From Mugil cephalus (lineage: Eukaryota > Chordata > Actinopteri > Mugiliformes > Mugilidae): DNA of 64,000 nt. This document shows positions 22,707-36,830 of the stretch, one piece after another (positions within the stretch are counted from its first letter, which is position 1; every line of letters begins with the position of its first letter). The DNA lies in the NCBI RefSeq assembly GCF_022458985.1, contig NC_061782.1, positions 25,568,672 to 25,632,671 on the forward strand, read 5' to 3'. The translations under genes and the position numbers were made by a program. Below the pieces are notes generated by a model that saw only the letters and a program-made list of their open reading frames with translations, did no database searches and was not told the DNA's origin.

Positions 22707-25640
22707 CTGTAAAAATAAAGAGACAAAGTCAAAAATGGATCATTCATGAGAAACCTGAAAGTTATGTTGATGTTTGTAAGAAAATATTAAATTACTAAAA
22801 ATCATTCTGTTAAATGTAAATTGGTTCCGCATTCTGTGGTATTAATGAACTCTGTATGCAGGTTAAAACTCTTTTACAGGTATTAACTAGTAGCTGATAT
22901 TTGTAACTAACAACACTTAATACACTTTTGTTTCAGACTATATCCGAACAATATCTTACCAATTAGATTTTTGGTTTTAGTTCAGTTTTCTCAGGGATGA
23001 ACAAACCAAATTGGATATTCTCACTGCAGAGCTACGTGTTGTGATCTAAATATTATTCATTTGTAATCTCTGGATGTGAGGAGTAATTCTAGTCACATCT
23101 ATGTTATTTATATAGCACATTAACCACGTTAACTTGAGCTTTGCATGTTGTACAGCAAGTCCTTGATTCAGATGAGGAAAACCCTCCCTAAAAAGCCATT
23201 AGCCAGGAAAATAAGAATGAACATTTATTATGATTGACAAGACGACTTCTGTTTGAAATCGATTCTATTTGTAGGTCAGTGGAGCCCGTAAATAAAACAC
23301 CAGTGAAAATATAACACCAGTTGCAAGAACAGGGGTGCTTGAAAGGACGTGATGAGTAAATAAGTCGACCGCACCTTCCAAACACAGTCATTAGAAGATG
23401 GAACAAATGTTGCATATCTTTACTTTACACTGAGACCAACTCTGATTAAGACAGCTTCTTTTGAAAGTAAGTCCCCAGTAGGAAATGTAGTTTAACGTGA
23501 ATATGATCAGTGTGTGTTTACCACAAACACAAAGCAGGCTAAGTGCACAAGATTCACTGATAAAGTTTGATATCTAAGCAAATACATAATAAACAGCAGA
23601 CATTTCATACTGGAAAATGTGATAGGAATACGTGAGAGGAGGACACCTTAAAGGAACATTAAAGCAGGTTGAGAAAAGTTTTGAAAGATAGTAATCTAAC
23701 TGTAGGTGTGGGGAGATGCAGGTGTAAAAGTTCCATGAAGCTGACTTGGAACTCCATGATCTCAGTCCTTGATATATAAATAAAGTTTTGTGTGTACAAA
23801 TTGTAAACTTAGACCACCATTCTAAATGTCTCTTTTGTTCTAGTACTCTGTGGCGACTGGAAATAAATTGCTTGGATTCCAACAGCACTGCACTTCCAGA
23901 GTGATTTTACCAAACAAGTCAAACATTAGAATCATTGGGTGAACAACAGATGTCTTAATGGTTTCTGCCCCAGATCGTGTATATACAGCCCGTAGTCTAG
24001 TTTGGCCAGTACATGTCGTTTGATGATGCACTTATTTATTGTGTGAGTGATTTTATATAGTTTGCCTTAGATATGTTGTAACTAAAAAGTGTCAGCCAGA
24101 GACAAAAATCCTGATACAGTCTCTGCTCATGGCATGTTTAAAGGAGAATGTGGTGAAACGGCATTCTTAGCTACATTCCTCTCTTCCATAGAGACATATT
24201 AAGCCCCGACTTCAGTTCTTATGGTTGTAAACATACACATAGGACAGACGAGATGCTCTCGTGTAGTATTTACAGATATGCTGTGTTGTTTTACATGATG
24301 GTGGAGCCTCTGCTCAGTGTATCTCATCTGAAAGTTGAACGTTAACCAGTTACCTATTAATTCTTCATGCCCCCACCAAGCAACGCTTCATTTCTCTTTT
24401 AATAACACAATTGTGAGCAAAGCGCAGTAAGTGTGTCAAAACAGCATAACAGTTGTACATCGATACACTCATTAACTGAATTTACTCAGTCACTTTACTA
24501 CATTTTCAGTGAGTGTTTTTTCATGTTCTTATCCTGCAATTGTCTTTGTGTGTAGGTGTGATGATGTTGTTGAGGTTACATCATACACGTGTGGAAATTA
24601 TAGAGCAGATTAAAGACAAGAGCACATCAAATACAGTTGCCTGCCCCAGCTACACAATAGTTTCAAGGCCAAAGCACTGAGGCCCTGGCCCTTGTGCAAT
24701 AATTGTTGAGAAGCAACTTCAGCATGCTTGGCATCCGGATGAGTTCAGGTATTTTGCCCCACAGCAACACAGTGGAATGAATAATGTAATAAATTCACTG
24801 AGAGGCCATTAATCTTCTTTGACAAAGCTCACGCACTAAAGCAGTCACCACGAACATCGGTGATAAAGATTATTTAAGGAGGAATTTCAGCCTGTCATAC
24901 AGTCATCTCCCTGGTGGAAGAAGTACTCAGAGACCTTCACGTACCGTAACAGAAACTCCAATACAATAGGAAAAATACGACAATGGAACCTTTCTGAAGT
25001 GGTTCCCAGTGGTCAGCGCTGTCCAAAAAGCAAAAAGATACATCTGAAAGGTTTTGACTGCCGATGGTTAATGGGATAACTAATAAAACCTGTAATGAGG
25101 TTAACTTATGCCCTGATCTGTACAGGGAGTCAAAAATACAGGGCAGTTTTGTAAGATATTATAAATCTAATATGGTGAGCACTAGTTTATTCTGACTATT
25201 CATTGGACTTAATTTAGACTGTTGGTTCAATTTTTTTTGTCTCACAAAAATATTAGCAGCAAGTCAGAAAAGTTAGCCACATTTGGCTTGGTCTTCCAGG
25301 ACAACTATGGAGCAATGAATTTAGCAGACTGACTTCTGTCCTCCTGGCCCTTACAGTTATGAAGCTGTTAATGAGTCAACACTCAACACTGTTCTGAAGT
25401 CACAGGAAGTCAACAGTGTTGTCACCACATTCCTGAGCAGGCATGTGGGTAGGTCATTTTCTTTGTGCTTCATGCATTTTTCACAGCCACCATACTCATA
25501 CTAGGTGACGAGATGCCTTGACTGCTATGCTGAGGCAAATGCCAGTGGAAAGAAGACGTGTTGTAACCCCACGTCGCACTGCCTGCGTATGGTTAGGAAA
25601 CATCAGACTGCACACAGGACATGCTTGAGACAGTAGAAAG
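22707..25640. other. Between the AHNAK-like 5' exon and the EXO1 3' end
   Basis: No exon could be assigned. The missing start-codon exon of the AHNAK-like gene may lie here or further upstream, since its first recognised exon needs one preceding base of codon phase. The rest is AT-rich sequence with chance frames only. Confidence 0.5.
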
Positions 25641-25644
25641 TTGC

Positions 25645-25650
25645 TTTATT
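25645..25650 (-). terminator. Candidate EXO1 poly(A) signal
   Basis: AATAAA on the minus strand about 680 bp beyond the EXO1 stop codon, giving a 3' untranslated region of about 0.7 kb in the last exon. Confidence 0.5.
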
Positions 25651-26327
25651 TAAGACTCTACAGCAAGACATACAGGTTGATGAGAAATCATTAAAAGCTT
25701 CACACAACACTGAGCTGTGTGAAACATGTTTAAGAAGTTGTTTGGTGAGTACAGTCATGTGGCCTGTGGTCAGCTCATCAGCAGGTTGTCTTTGACTGTA
25801 GACATAGGCTCTCCTTTCCTACAGGAAGTCATCTTTTGAGTATCTCTAAAAACAAAAACACAAGACAGGAGGTCTTTAACAGCGATTTGCTTAGAAACTA
25901 CTTTCTGCTTCAGTTGGGCTCAGAAATTTTGTATTGTTACGATCAGTATTGTCTTTTGATGTTGACACCATGTTGCTCTGATCAGAGTATGTTGTAGAAA
26001 AGAAATATACATGCTGGCACCATGAAGGGATCCGATGTTTTAATATTGCATTAAAATTCTTAATTGGGTAGTAACACCAAGACAAAATTTCACTCACTAA
26101 AGACAGCATTCTAAACAGTGGAAAAATTCATAGTTGTAGCTGTACCATGCAAACATCAGAATACAGCTCTGGTCACCCATGTGACCATGGCTAAAACATG
26201 TGTAAGATGTGTAAACAGCTCCTATGCTCACCCATCACCCATCACCGACACACCCACCCACACACAACCACACACACACACATCAATTAAGTCAAGTCAA
26301 CTGCAAGTTAAGATAAGTTATTGTCTT

Positions 26328-29300
26328 TTACTTTGTGAAACTGAAGTTCTTCCAGAGGCTGCTGATGGTGGCCTGGACACTAGGGTTGTTCTCATTATTT
26401 TTGGGGGAGGACAATTTCTTCCCAGAAGCCCCAGACTTCCTCCTCAGTCCACTGGCCCTGGCCGGTCCCAGTGTTTGCACCTTTGCTGCCTGATCGGGGT
26501 TGCCGGATTTAAGCTTTGACAGCCCTGAAACCTGGATGGATAAAGACCATGTGCACAAGACAAAATTAAAACTGAGGGAAATGGCCACAGTGTTCAAGGA
26601 TGAAAAAACATGTAGTAAATTATAGATCTCAATGAGAGCGATGAGAAGACTCATCTACAGATGTCTGCACATTGCAAGACTAAGAACCGGGTCAGACCAG
26701 CTAAGTCAAAAAGACTGGAAGGAGGAGGCAATTCAACCTCTACTGAATCCTTAACTGTACTAAACAGAACTGCTGTTCTGTTTCCTGGACTGACATAAAA
26801 ACCAAATCAAGTATAAGCTCTATTCAAGTGATATGTGCACATCAGTCATAAAGATTTATGTCCATGTGTTATTCAAATAACTGTTATACTTTGTCTGTGC
26901 CATTTGTCTGGAAATGGTTTTTTACTAAGGAGAACACCTCTTCCTGTTGATACATTTTTCATTTTTATTGTGGCCCAAACTGCCACTGCTAGTTATGGGA
27001 ACATTTTATTTAGGTTATTTGATAGATTTTTGTGACATTTCACTGTGGACCTTTTTTTTGCAGTTTTACAATGACATGAGATTTCACTAAATAACAAAAG
27101 ATGCACTGGCTCCAATTGTTCAGAATTTGGCCTCACTGACATCTGGTATGAGAACAGCATCATCACATCGAGGAACCAAGAAAACGTCTGGATGCATGCA
27201 AGCAGATTCTGAAATGTTTTAGGACAGATACAGAACACTGTTTGATAAGTCTGTTTGGTCCTGAGATAAAGACAAATCTACTTGGACGTGACACTATGGT
27301 ATATTTCTGAAACTCCTCCTGCTTCCAGTCTTCATATCAGTGGCACAGCAAGGCATAAAGAAAATCATGTGGCCCAGCAAAAAGATCCTTGTGATATGGC
27401 AACTGTTTAGCAACAACAACACCACCACTTTTAAGCTTGCACAAACAAACTGAAAATATAATCATCTGATGGTGAAATGACATGTACTACCTCACAAAGC
27501 TGGCAGACACAACTGTATCAGCAATAATTAAATATATACATATATATATAATATTTTATATATAGATATAAAAAAAAAAAACACACAAAATAAACAATGC
27601 TACCAGACAAAGAAATGTAACCCACCTGCATAATATCCACATATAGTCACAAATGCACAGAAGTACGTCCACAAAAGTCCACAAAAACAACAGGATAAAG
27701 CTGCGACTAAAATGCACAGTGAACCAACACAGGCAACACAGCTTGAACCAAAGTAAACATCTTACCTGTGATGACTGCGCTGTTAGAACTCTAAAACACT
27801 ATTGTCCAATTTAGTCAGCTGTGTTTAGGGCAAGCAGGAGGGAGGAGAGGTATGGGTCACCACTGATGTTATGATGCCTGGTTTTTATCAAATAAGGCTG
27901 AGAAGTCATATCACGGTACAGTTTGTTAAGTAGTATGAGTAGGCCTGAAGTATTAACCCTCCTCCTCTATGGGGGACACCTTGAGAGCAAAACTGCTGTT
28001 GGTAGTTTGGTTGTGGCTCAGTTAGCTTCCACATCTGAGGGGAGCCTTAGCTTTTTATCCTCCTCTCAACATTGTAATGTGACAAACATGTTCGTTAGAC
28101 TTGAGGCTAACTTCAAGCAGCTGACTGGGACTTATTTAAACACTCTGCTGTACACTTACTGACAGATGAGGCTTACCTTGGACATTACAGGACAATACTT
28201 GGCTTTTTTTTTTTTTTTTAGAGTTTAGTCCCTGTATCTGTATTGCCATTTTTACACATGTGCCTTGTTCATCTTTTTGAATTGTGCAGTATACTGCTTG
28301 ATTTTAACAGCCATGCAATATAAAATTTGTTAGGTTTGTAGCTCTAGAAGGCATTTTGTCACAGCTCTCGCTGGCTAACTGTAAAGAAACCAGGACAAAT
28401 ATTTGTCATATATTTTAAACTAAATGTAAAGCACATGCCCACCTTTGACCTCAGTATGCCAGATTTCCTCTCCACGTCAGTTGAGTATGTAGGACTCTGC
28501 ACAGGCTCTGAATCTTTGCTAGAATTCGTCTTCTGAAGAAAAACATAAAATAAACACATGAGTTACAAAGCTATGCAATGAAAACTTTCTGCACACCTAC
28601 TCATGAGACATTAAACTCTGATGATGATGCATGTCTGAGGGCAGACCTAACCACAAAAGGATGTAGAGGCATTAGTAAAGATGGTGGAGATTTGTGACAA
28701 CGTACGGAAGCAGCATCCTCTTTGTAGGAGGAGGGGAAACTGTAGGTGGGGGCTTCCACTTTGTGGAAGGAAGTGAGGCAAGGTTGAGACTGTGAGAAAT
28801 AAGCACTGTCCTGGGATGGAGGAGTATCTGGGAGGTCATCCTTGTCCACTGATGTTTTGTCAGGAGAAGACAGTTGTGGGGGAGACAAGTGTCCGGAGGG
28901 TCTGTGGTTCTTTGGCGATGAGGGGAAAGTCTCTTTCTTAAACTGAAACTTTTGCAGGGTTGCCAGTCCTGAGCTTAACTTTGGCATTCTTGATTGTTCT
29001 GTTGAGGAGGAGCTGCCTGACGAGTGGAACAGCTTGAGACCCTGACTGCTTGAATTTGGGGATAAAGTGCTAGGTGATGAAGGCGGGCTCGGAGTTTCCA
29101 CTGTTGGGATGTCCGGACCATCACTATCATTGGTCTGGGTACTAAGAGTGGACTTGTCCTCAGTGGAGCACACAGTGATGGGGTCCACAGCCTGAAATGA
29201 ATCCTCCTTTGCAGAATCCTTAGTGCTGAGACTGATGACTGAAGTGGAGCTGCTAAAGAATCTAGACGTCGGAATAAACACAAGTATTTCAGGATAATAC

Positions 29301-32300
29301 ATACATTTTCAGAAAACACGGTGCTTATTTGTTTACAGAATTGCAACTCCTCAATGCAAAATGAGATACCTATTCAAGTAAATAAATGTGATTAATTATT
29401 TATCATGATGCATCCAAATCATTCGCAAATCTTGTGTTCAAATAAATATGAAATTAAACATTTATAAAAACATATTCAAATGTATTTAAAGGCAGAATTC
29501 TGAATTGTTCTTCATACGCAGTATAATTAGACTGTGTGTGCTGCTTCACCTTAACTATTTGGTGTCTCCAGATTAGTCAGCAATAGGTATCGTATATTAA
29601 TGAGAATTATATGGGGTAAAATGGGTGTGACTCACCTGCTGCGTGTGGCCTGTCCATCTTCCTCTGTGTCCTGGTTTCTCCTCTGCAGTAGTGTGGCAAA
29701 GCGATTGCGTTGCCGGGGCTGGCTAGTTAATGAGGGCTTGTCTAGTTGCTGGTCTGACCTGGATCGCTTTGGACTGGTGGATGAGTACTGATGCAGCACA
29801 TCCTGGTCTGATATACTAGAGTCTTCAAGAGGAGAAGAGAAGAATTCAGATAGAAAAAGGTATCCTGTATTTTGTGGAGTAAATTGGTCTGGAACAACTC
29901 TACACTTCATCTGTTTACAAGAAACTCAACTCTGATTGGTCTAGTTTAGGTATGCTAAACTAGGATTTCTACGTACCTATGTCAGTGAGTCAACCATTTA
30001 TGGAATTAACAAGTAATGAATAATACCACCACAATTATCCAGACTCCAAAATGACTAAATCACAGTGACAGTTGTTTTAATTCTATGTCCGACATTGCAC
30101 AGTTTTACTTATAACTAAACACTGTCGCCTATTTTTAAATTGTAATGTAACTAGTAACTAAAGCCATCCAATAAATGAAGTGGAGTGAAAGGTAAACTTA
30201 AATGGAGAGGAGTTGGCATAATAGCAGAGGGGCATAATATTAAAACACTCAAGTGCTAATTTGAGGCACTTTTTGTTGACTGTTTCAATATTATGCTATG
30301 ATCAGCTCACCGTCTCTCGGTCTCTTCACGTGCAACTCTCTGCAGGGCAGCCTGAGGCCATCCACACCGATGACTCTCTCCTTCCCCCTGGTGGAAGGTG
30401 GCTTCACTGGAGAGGACGTAGGTCGGCGAGGGCTAGGAGAGGCTGGAGTGAACCCTCTGCTCCAGATACTGGATCCAGTGGAGGGTGGTGAGCCATTCCA
30501 GCTGTGACTGCGGGGTCTAGATAGCTGAAAAGACAGGTGTAAATTTGTTCTTAACCAAAAGTACACATCTTATTGAGCAACATGGCACCGTTAAATGGCT
30601 GCAATACAATACCTGTAGAATGGGTTTGTCTGGACTGAAGTCACCTATCCGCTCCATGGTGTTGATGTCAAGGTTTCCCAAGGCCATCTGTAAGCCTTTG
30701 TCATCTCCTAGATTACTGAGATCAACGCCATTAAGGACAGAGATACTGAGTACCTGTAAGTAGAAAGGAACTTACAATGTCCCGTTTCTAAATCAAATAG
30801 AACTAAATGTGACACTACATCAGCAGTAGATGAGGATACAGTCCAGCGTAGCTGAGGGTAGCTGGGTCTATGTGCTCTGGATAAGGGTTGAGGGGTACAA
30901 CCTTTCTCTTTACAGGATCAAACACCAGCTGGTAGAGGAATGTATTATTGGCTCTGACAAATCCCTCAATGTATTGTTCAGGTATAACTAGATTCATCTT
31001 AAGGTATTGACCCATCTTTCTGATCACCTGGCAGGAAGCAGAGACAAGAGCATGTAATAAACAGCATGGTTTTCAAACACAGCAAAGAATCATTGTAAAA
31101 ACTACTACATACCAACTTTCTGGGAGAATATGCTGAATATCCCAAAAAACACAAGAAACTCATTGTTTGCACTTATTCTACTAATTGCAAATGTGTGCTT
31201 TCAAACATATTGTAGATTTGATTATTTTTGTATCTTCTAAAATCAAACCCTTCAGTTTGAATTTTCTTGTTGTAGAATATTTCTTCTTTCAGTTGTATCA
31301 TTATATTATTAAAATAAATTGTATTTAAAGTGCACTCCAGGATTCAGTATTGCTGTTCATAACTAATAATATTAGTACATATATACTTTGTTTGAAATTA
31401 GTGTACCGACACCATGGACAGTTGCCATAAGTGACAAATAAAATGCCATGCACTAAATGTGGGGATTTTACACTTTTCTTTAGCATGTCTGATTAGAAAA
31501 TCATTGCTTAATTTCAAAACGCTGTCTATCTTTAGAACACTACAGTGAGCATCTTTCGTAATTTTCTGACATTTCACAGAAAAGCACATTTTCAAAAAAA
31601 ATCATTTGTGGATTAATTTATAAAATAAATGTAATGTAAAATAGCCATAAGATGCAGATAAATGTCATACCATATTAGGAGTCAAATAAAGACTCAAAGA
31701 CTGGTTGCTTTATGAGCCATAAATCCTCTCCATGTGTAATGCAGCATTAACGTCATCTCAAAGGGTTTTGTATGTGTATAACTTTTCATGTCCAAGTTTA
31801 TCTGTGTATTGGGTCTTCCTTTGTGGAATGACAGTAGAAATTCATCTTCAGCTCACCTCTCAATAAAAGAATGGATTAAGAGACTTACAACAATATTTGC
31901 ATTTCCATACAGTACAAATTTGCCTGATGTGAGGGTATATTGTTAGGTACATTTTAATCTTATCACGTTACCATGCATTCATCAAGTGCAGGTATGGTGT
32001 GCTAGCTGAGTTGCCATGGTGGGTTGTTCTTTAAAATGACTTCGCAATCTCAAGTTCAGTTAGTCATTACCTTCCTAAATACATAATTCAACTTCATGAG
32101 TTCAACATCACTCTCACCTTCAGGATATCAGGGTCTTTGGCGAGCCGCAGTAGCTTGCAGGCCTTACCAAGGCCAATGCCGTGCAGAGAGGCCAGATAAT
32201 CGCAGCCAGAGAGGATGCACATGTAACGGAACTTTTCCTCTGTGAAAACGTTTCCCAGGGAGCGACAGCGGCCCAGGTTACTCTGGTCTATCTCCAGGCC

Positions 32301-35037
32301 GTTTCCCTGCTTGTCCATTTTGAGAATCACCTGTGTGATTGTAAAACAAAGTTTCATGTGAATATAGTCTCATTTAACCCTGTTAGGTAGAGAGAAAATA
32401 TATCAGAGGAGTTCACGTTAGTGGTACATACCTTTTTGCACCCAAAAGCCAGCAAGTCAGAGTCCTCTGTAATAACAGCCTGGGCTAAACCACATTTGGT
32501 AAGGTAAGCTAACTGAGCATCAGCTTCGTACGGAGCCACCACACAATCAACCCCTCTCGCCCTTGCAGCCTGGTTCACGAAAACAAACACAAAAAACTTT
32601 GGACACTAAATAAAAATCACACAAAGAGACAGAGGACCGGGACCCGGGGGTTCAATTCAACATATTTATATTAAAACTACTTTGATCGCAGGTTTTTCAC
32701 TTTAAACAGGAAGGATATTAATTAACAAATACGAATTCCTCTGAAGACAGAATACATATCAGAGCCCTATTTTTTTTAAAAGTGAATTTTAAACTAAATT
32801 CTAATTCGAACAGGAATGCACAGATTTGACTGGCTGAGTAGTCATTCTCCTCTCAGTCATCAGAGTCATTCTCCAACACATTTATTTAGCTCCGCTGCCA
32901 TAGAGAACGCTACCGAACTGCTTTTATTCCATAGTCCATCCAGTTGTATAACAGCTCATCTTTTTGTTTTAATTAAGCTACTAGGACCAAGCAATTTCCC
33001 TTGTGGAGTCTGTCTAAGTTTAAGTCTAAGTCTGATTAGGACGGCAGAATAAAGGGCACATTTGATTAATAGGACCAGCTGAGTGACTTTAGTTCACGTC
33101 AGTCTAGTAGGAGAGAAGAAGTCCTCACCTTAATAAGGTTATGAGCCATGGCTGGGGTGATATTAACACAGCGAGTAAAACAGTCTCTGGCCTCAGACAG
33201 TTTCCCTTCACGCAGCAGCTGTCTGCCCTTTTGAAGGTTGGCTTCTCTGCGTCTAAAAAGCACAAGAGTGATCAATAATGGAATAAAAATGACAAAATAG
33301 ATACTGGCTGGATGACATCGGAGTTGCAATTTGAAAATGAGAACAAGGGGAAGAAAAACACTGAAGGGGTTGTGATGGTGCAGTTAGCAGTCACGGGTAC
33401 AGTTCAGTGCCCTGACAAGGAATGAGAGTTAGGATGGTCGCTCTTTAATGTTTAGTAATGTTGACTATTTGTTTTTGAACAGGATGTCTACAGCCCTGAA
33501 CATTCCTTTCCACACCTTCACATATAAACAATGTTGCTCTGTTGCTGTTATGGAATGCATTTCTCCAAATAAAGCAGGCATTGTCTGAGCGTGTTTGTAA
33601 CAGAGCTTGAAAAACATGACATTATTATGTTTGGCCCAGGCAATCAGTACTGCTCTGAAACCCTAGATGACAATATGGGTCCATTTTCTGTTATTGTTGC
33701 ATTGTTTTGTTGGCACAATATTCTCAGATGAGTTATTTGGTTGTGTGTGAATGATATGACGCCTGTTGTCTCTGTTGAGAACACTAAGAGAACAATAAGT
33801 GATATAAAACAAAGAAAATCATTTCTTTTTATCAAACACACGATAGAAGATTTCAGCACCATTCTGATCCAGTGTCTTTGTTTTGTCCAAGCCTCTCCAT
33901 TTCCATGTTCTTTGAACTAAGTGCCATAAATAAATAAATAATATGAAGTGAGATTGCAGTCTGATTTGAAGCCCGGTCTATTCTTCAGGGCTTCTTATTA
34001 CTTGTGCCATGACACTGTATGACACTAATTCCACTTTAATTCCTTGACTTTGCCGACATAACAATGGAATTCCCTGTGTGGTCTGTACATTACTGCCCTG
34101 GTTTTGTTGTGGCTAAACAAACTTTGTTATTTCTTAATGCCTACTAGAAAGAAGGAGCACTGTCTCCTGGATAGAGGCCATTAAGGCTTTGATGAATAAC
34201 CTCTTTCTTCATCTCGAGAAGCTGATAATTGAAACAGACTTGTTCAACTGTTACAGATATTTTATCAGTCTGGGATGGTTTGAGGAAACATGGTTTACAA
34301 ACACATGTTGGTACTGTTGTTCAAAAGTCTGAGACCACCATTTTCCCACATTTGATTGCATGAGACAACATATCTGTGTACTGAATCAGAGCCTTGGCCT
34401 GGTTTCCCCAGAATCAACAATAGTGTCTTCTGGTCTGTGTTTCTGTTTTATTTGGACAGGGTTGAGGAAGACACCTTTTGGGCAATGTCCCAGTATTTTA
34501 ATAAATTCACAATGCACACTTTGAGTGAGCTGAAGGGTTTCATTCAAGCATACGCAACAGAGAAGCTTGGCATTACTCCAGGCTTATCTCTTTTCTGCCT
34601 AAACAATTCACTCGCCAAATCACCGTTGAGATACTTAAATAATACTCACTCTCGCCGAGCCTTTTCCACCTCTTGTTTTGAGGGCAGGTTGCGTCCATCA
34701 AACACCAGAATTGGCTTGACACTGAAGGTCAGCAGCATGTCCACAAACTTCATGCAGTACCAAACATATCTAGGACGTGACACGTTACAATGTCAGTATC
34801 AGCAAAATAAATGATGACATACAGTTCTTCTGGAAACGCTTTGTCTTCATTCATGTAAAATAACAAAAGTGCCTACTGGTCAGTGGGTTCTCCTTTGGCG
34901 AGCTTCTCAGCACATGAAAAAGCTCCTTTATGCAGCCAGCAGTAGGTGTCCACAGCCACGGTTTGGCCTTTGTATTTTTTCACATTGACTGGCTCTGCTG
35001 CATCTTTTATGAACTGCAACAGTCCAGAGATTCCCAT
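26328..35037 (-). CDS. EXO1: Exonuclease 1, complete, 12 coding exons
   Basis: EXO1 is the 5'-3' exonuclease and flap nuclease of the Rad2/FEN1 family used in mismatch repair, DNA-end resection and meiotic recombination in the nucleus. Coding exons: 35037-34877, 34769-34650, 33252-33129, 32569-32432, 32330-32118, 31027-30840, 30715-30613, 30524-30311, 29822-29636, 29261-28706, 28532-28443, 26531-26328. All phases close and give 765 aa (human 846). It starts [13 protein letters not shown]. The metal-binding acids fall on the human positions: D30 (VAVDTYCW), D78 (LVFDGR), E150 and D152 (PYEADAQ), D171 and D173 (TEDSDLL), D225 (SGCDYL). The XPG-N, XPG-I and helix-two-turn-helix regions are followed by a Ser/Pro-rich tail from about residue 350, which is the least conserved part and holds the longest exon. 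The protein ends [15 protein letters not shown], resembling a PCNA-binding box; that role is inferred. Confidence 0.97.
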
Positions 35038-35784
35038 TTTCGGCTGCTGACTGGAGCCACAGGGACGCTAAGCCTGAGACAGAATCAAGAAAACACTAAT
35101 CCAAAAACTTCTGAAGGAGGACTGTACCGCACACCCCAAACCTTAAATGAACCTGAACAGGACTGCATTTAAAGAAATAACAAAATCAGCAACAGCACAA
35201 CACATATTAATAGTAAATAACGGGGGAATGAATGAATGAACAAAAGAAACGCGGTTTAAAAAAAACATAAAGATGTAATTAAAGATATGCAGGCATTATA
35301 AGGGGTATAGACCCATGAAGAGAAAAGCTTGTCTTCAGTCAAACTAAAAGTAAAATAAGCAAATCCAGGCATTTCAGTTTGTTACAGCTATGTTTCATCA
35401 CACTTGCAGGCATATAAACGTAGTTCATCTTCAGGTTGAGCAGTTCTATTAATAGTTTTCCTGGTCGGTGACTCCTGCTGTCTTTATTCATCAAGAAAGA
35501 AACCGTGCACAGAGAGGAGTTCACTGAACATGGTCTAAATAACCGTTAGTTTTGAGTTCACTATACGTTGCTCTTAATCACAAATGCAGACGATGGTTAA
35601 ATTATACGTGGAAATGTGTTGCTGTGATTGTGACTGCATATGAAGTGGTTGGTCGGTGAGAAACGACAGGAAGACAGACGGTTTCTTTGCTCTTATAACA
35701 ACGTACACGCTGTAGTCTGGTCAGGACAAGACGCGAAACCTACACGACGTCGAATACACCACAAGTCTAAACGTTAAACTTACC
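34877..35784 (-). other. EXO1: EXO1 5' non-coding exon junction
   Basis: A strong minus-strand donor (AAG|GTAAGT) ends a non-coding first exon at 35784. The matching acceptor (TCTGTCTCAG) puts the start of exon 2 at 35073, 36 bases before the ATG at 35037. This gives a first intron of about 710 bp. The upstream limit of exon 1 is unknown, probably near 35870. Confidence 0.65.
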
Positions 35785-35960
35785 TTTTTTACTGTAGATA
35801 CTGTCCACATATACAAGTTACTCGACCGGGCACAAGTGGAGCGAATTTAGTTTTAGCGGCAAACGAGACGTCTTACTAAGAGCAGCTGCTATTGGCCAGG
35901 TGGGCCGAGGGGGCGGGATTAAAACAGGAAACAAGGGGGTGTGCATCATACGTCACCGGA
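35785..35960 (-). promoter_or_regulatory. Putative EXO1 promoter
   Basis: A locally GC-richer block lies just upstream of the non-coding EXO1 exon. It has a CCAAT box on the minus strand (GGCCAAT, about 35895-35889), a GGGGGCGGG GC-box at about 35909-35917 and no clear TATA. Transcription of EXO1 to the left, and perhaps of a plus-strand transcript to the right, could both start here. Confidence 0.45.
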
Positions 35961-36043
35961 ATTTAGGAGAGAGGAGGTGGTACTGAAATGGCTGATTTTA
36001 GAGCACTGTTCTTCGAGTAATATATTAAAATTGTTCGGGAAGC

Positions 36044-36112
36044 ATGATACTGGGCTGTGTGAAAGGTGTCAGGAAACGGAGACGACAGAAATGTCCTGAT
36101 GTGGTGCCGGAG
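36044..36112 (+). CDS. Uncertain first exon, head-to-head with EXO1
   Basis: A 23-codon frame begins MILGCVKGVRKRRRQKCPDV and ends exactly at a good donor (GAG|GTATGA). It sits about 150 bp beyond the EXO1 promoter block on the opposite strand, a common place for a divergent transcript. The basic run KRRRQK could be a nuclear signal. It ends in phase 0 and does not join directly to the 37665 exon, which needs phase 2, so a middle exon is missing or the two are unrelated. I do not recognise the product. Confidence 0.25.
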
Positions 36113-36679
36113 GTATGAAGAACAAAGAGGTGTAATGAGGAACAGGCTGAGAAATGTGGGTTGAGATTGAATGGAGGTAACACTGAGGGGCTTACAGTAT
36201 TAAACATGGGGGACAGGGTAGGGAAAGATACTGCTTCAGTGTCTAATGGAAACAGGCATTTATCACGGGATTTAGGGAGATGCGATTGTGACAGTTACGC
36301 CAGTTTTTTTTACTTGTCACCATATTTATCATCAGCATGTAATCTCTGTAATGTTCGCAGACTTCATGGCCTGCAGTTATCCACTCATACCTGATGGCAT
36401 ACAAAACCTTCTAGTGATACTTTATACAACCACTATACCAGCTAACTCACCTGGAATACAGCTACAACAGAGTTAGTTCATGCCCCTGTGCTCTTGTTTC
36501 ATTTTCAATCTTTCCTGTAACATGCATCTGGTATATCTTGTACTCTTGTTTTTTTTAACAACTTTACTTAAGTCATTTTCGATATAGAGAAAACATCTTG
36601 TACTCTTATATGTATTGTGTTCTTTAGTCAGATGTATAACAGATATTCATCTAGTTCCTCCTGCTTCTCTCTCTCTCTC

Positions 36680-36830
36680 TTCTCTGTCTCTAACTAGCTG
36701 GGTTCTGTTCAAGGTTTCTTCCTGTTAAAATGGAGTTTTTCCTTGCCACCAGGTTTCAGGCTGGGTTCTGTAAAGCGTCTTTAAGTTGAGTATTGTTACT
36801 GACACTAGAGAAATAATTGAATTGTGGAAA
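36680..36830 (+). repeat. Dispersed fish repeat, copy 1
   Basis: Contains GGTTTCTTCCTGTTAAAA, GGAGTTTTTCCTTGCCACC and an AATAATTGAATTG-like end, familiar from a very common teleost interspersed repeat (SINE or LINE tail). A diverged second copy lies at about 52550-52690 in this window. Confidence 0.55.

Noticed and set aside
32637-32665. GGGTTCAATTC, resembling a tRNA B box
   Set aside because: No matching A box, anticodon arm or acceptor stem around it.
36361-36413. Possible middle exon linking 36044-36112 to 37665
   Set aside because: Its length and phase fit, but the junction to 37665 would create a TAA stop codon.
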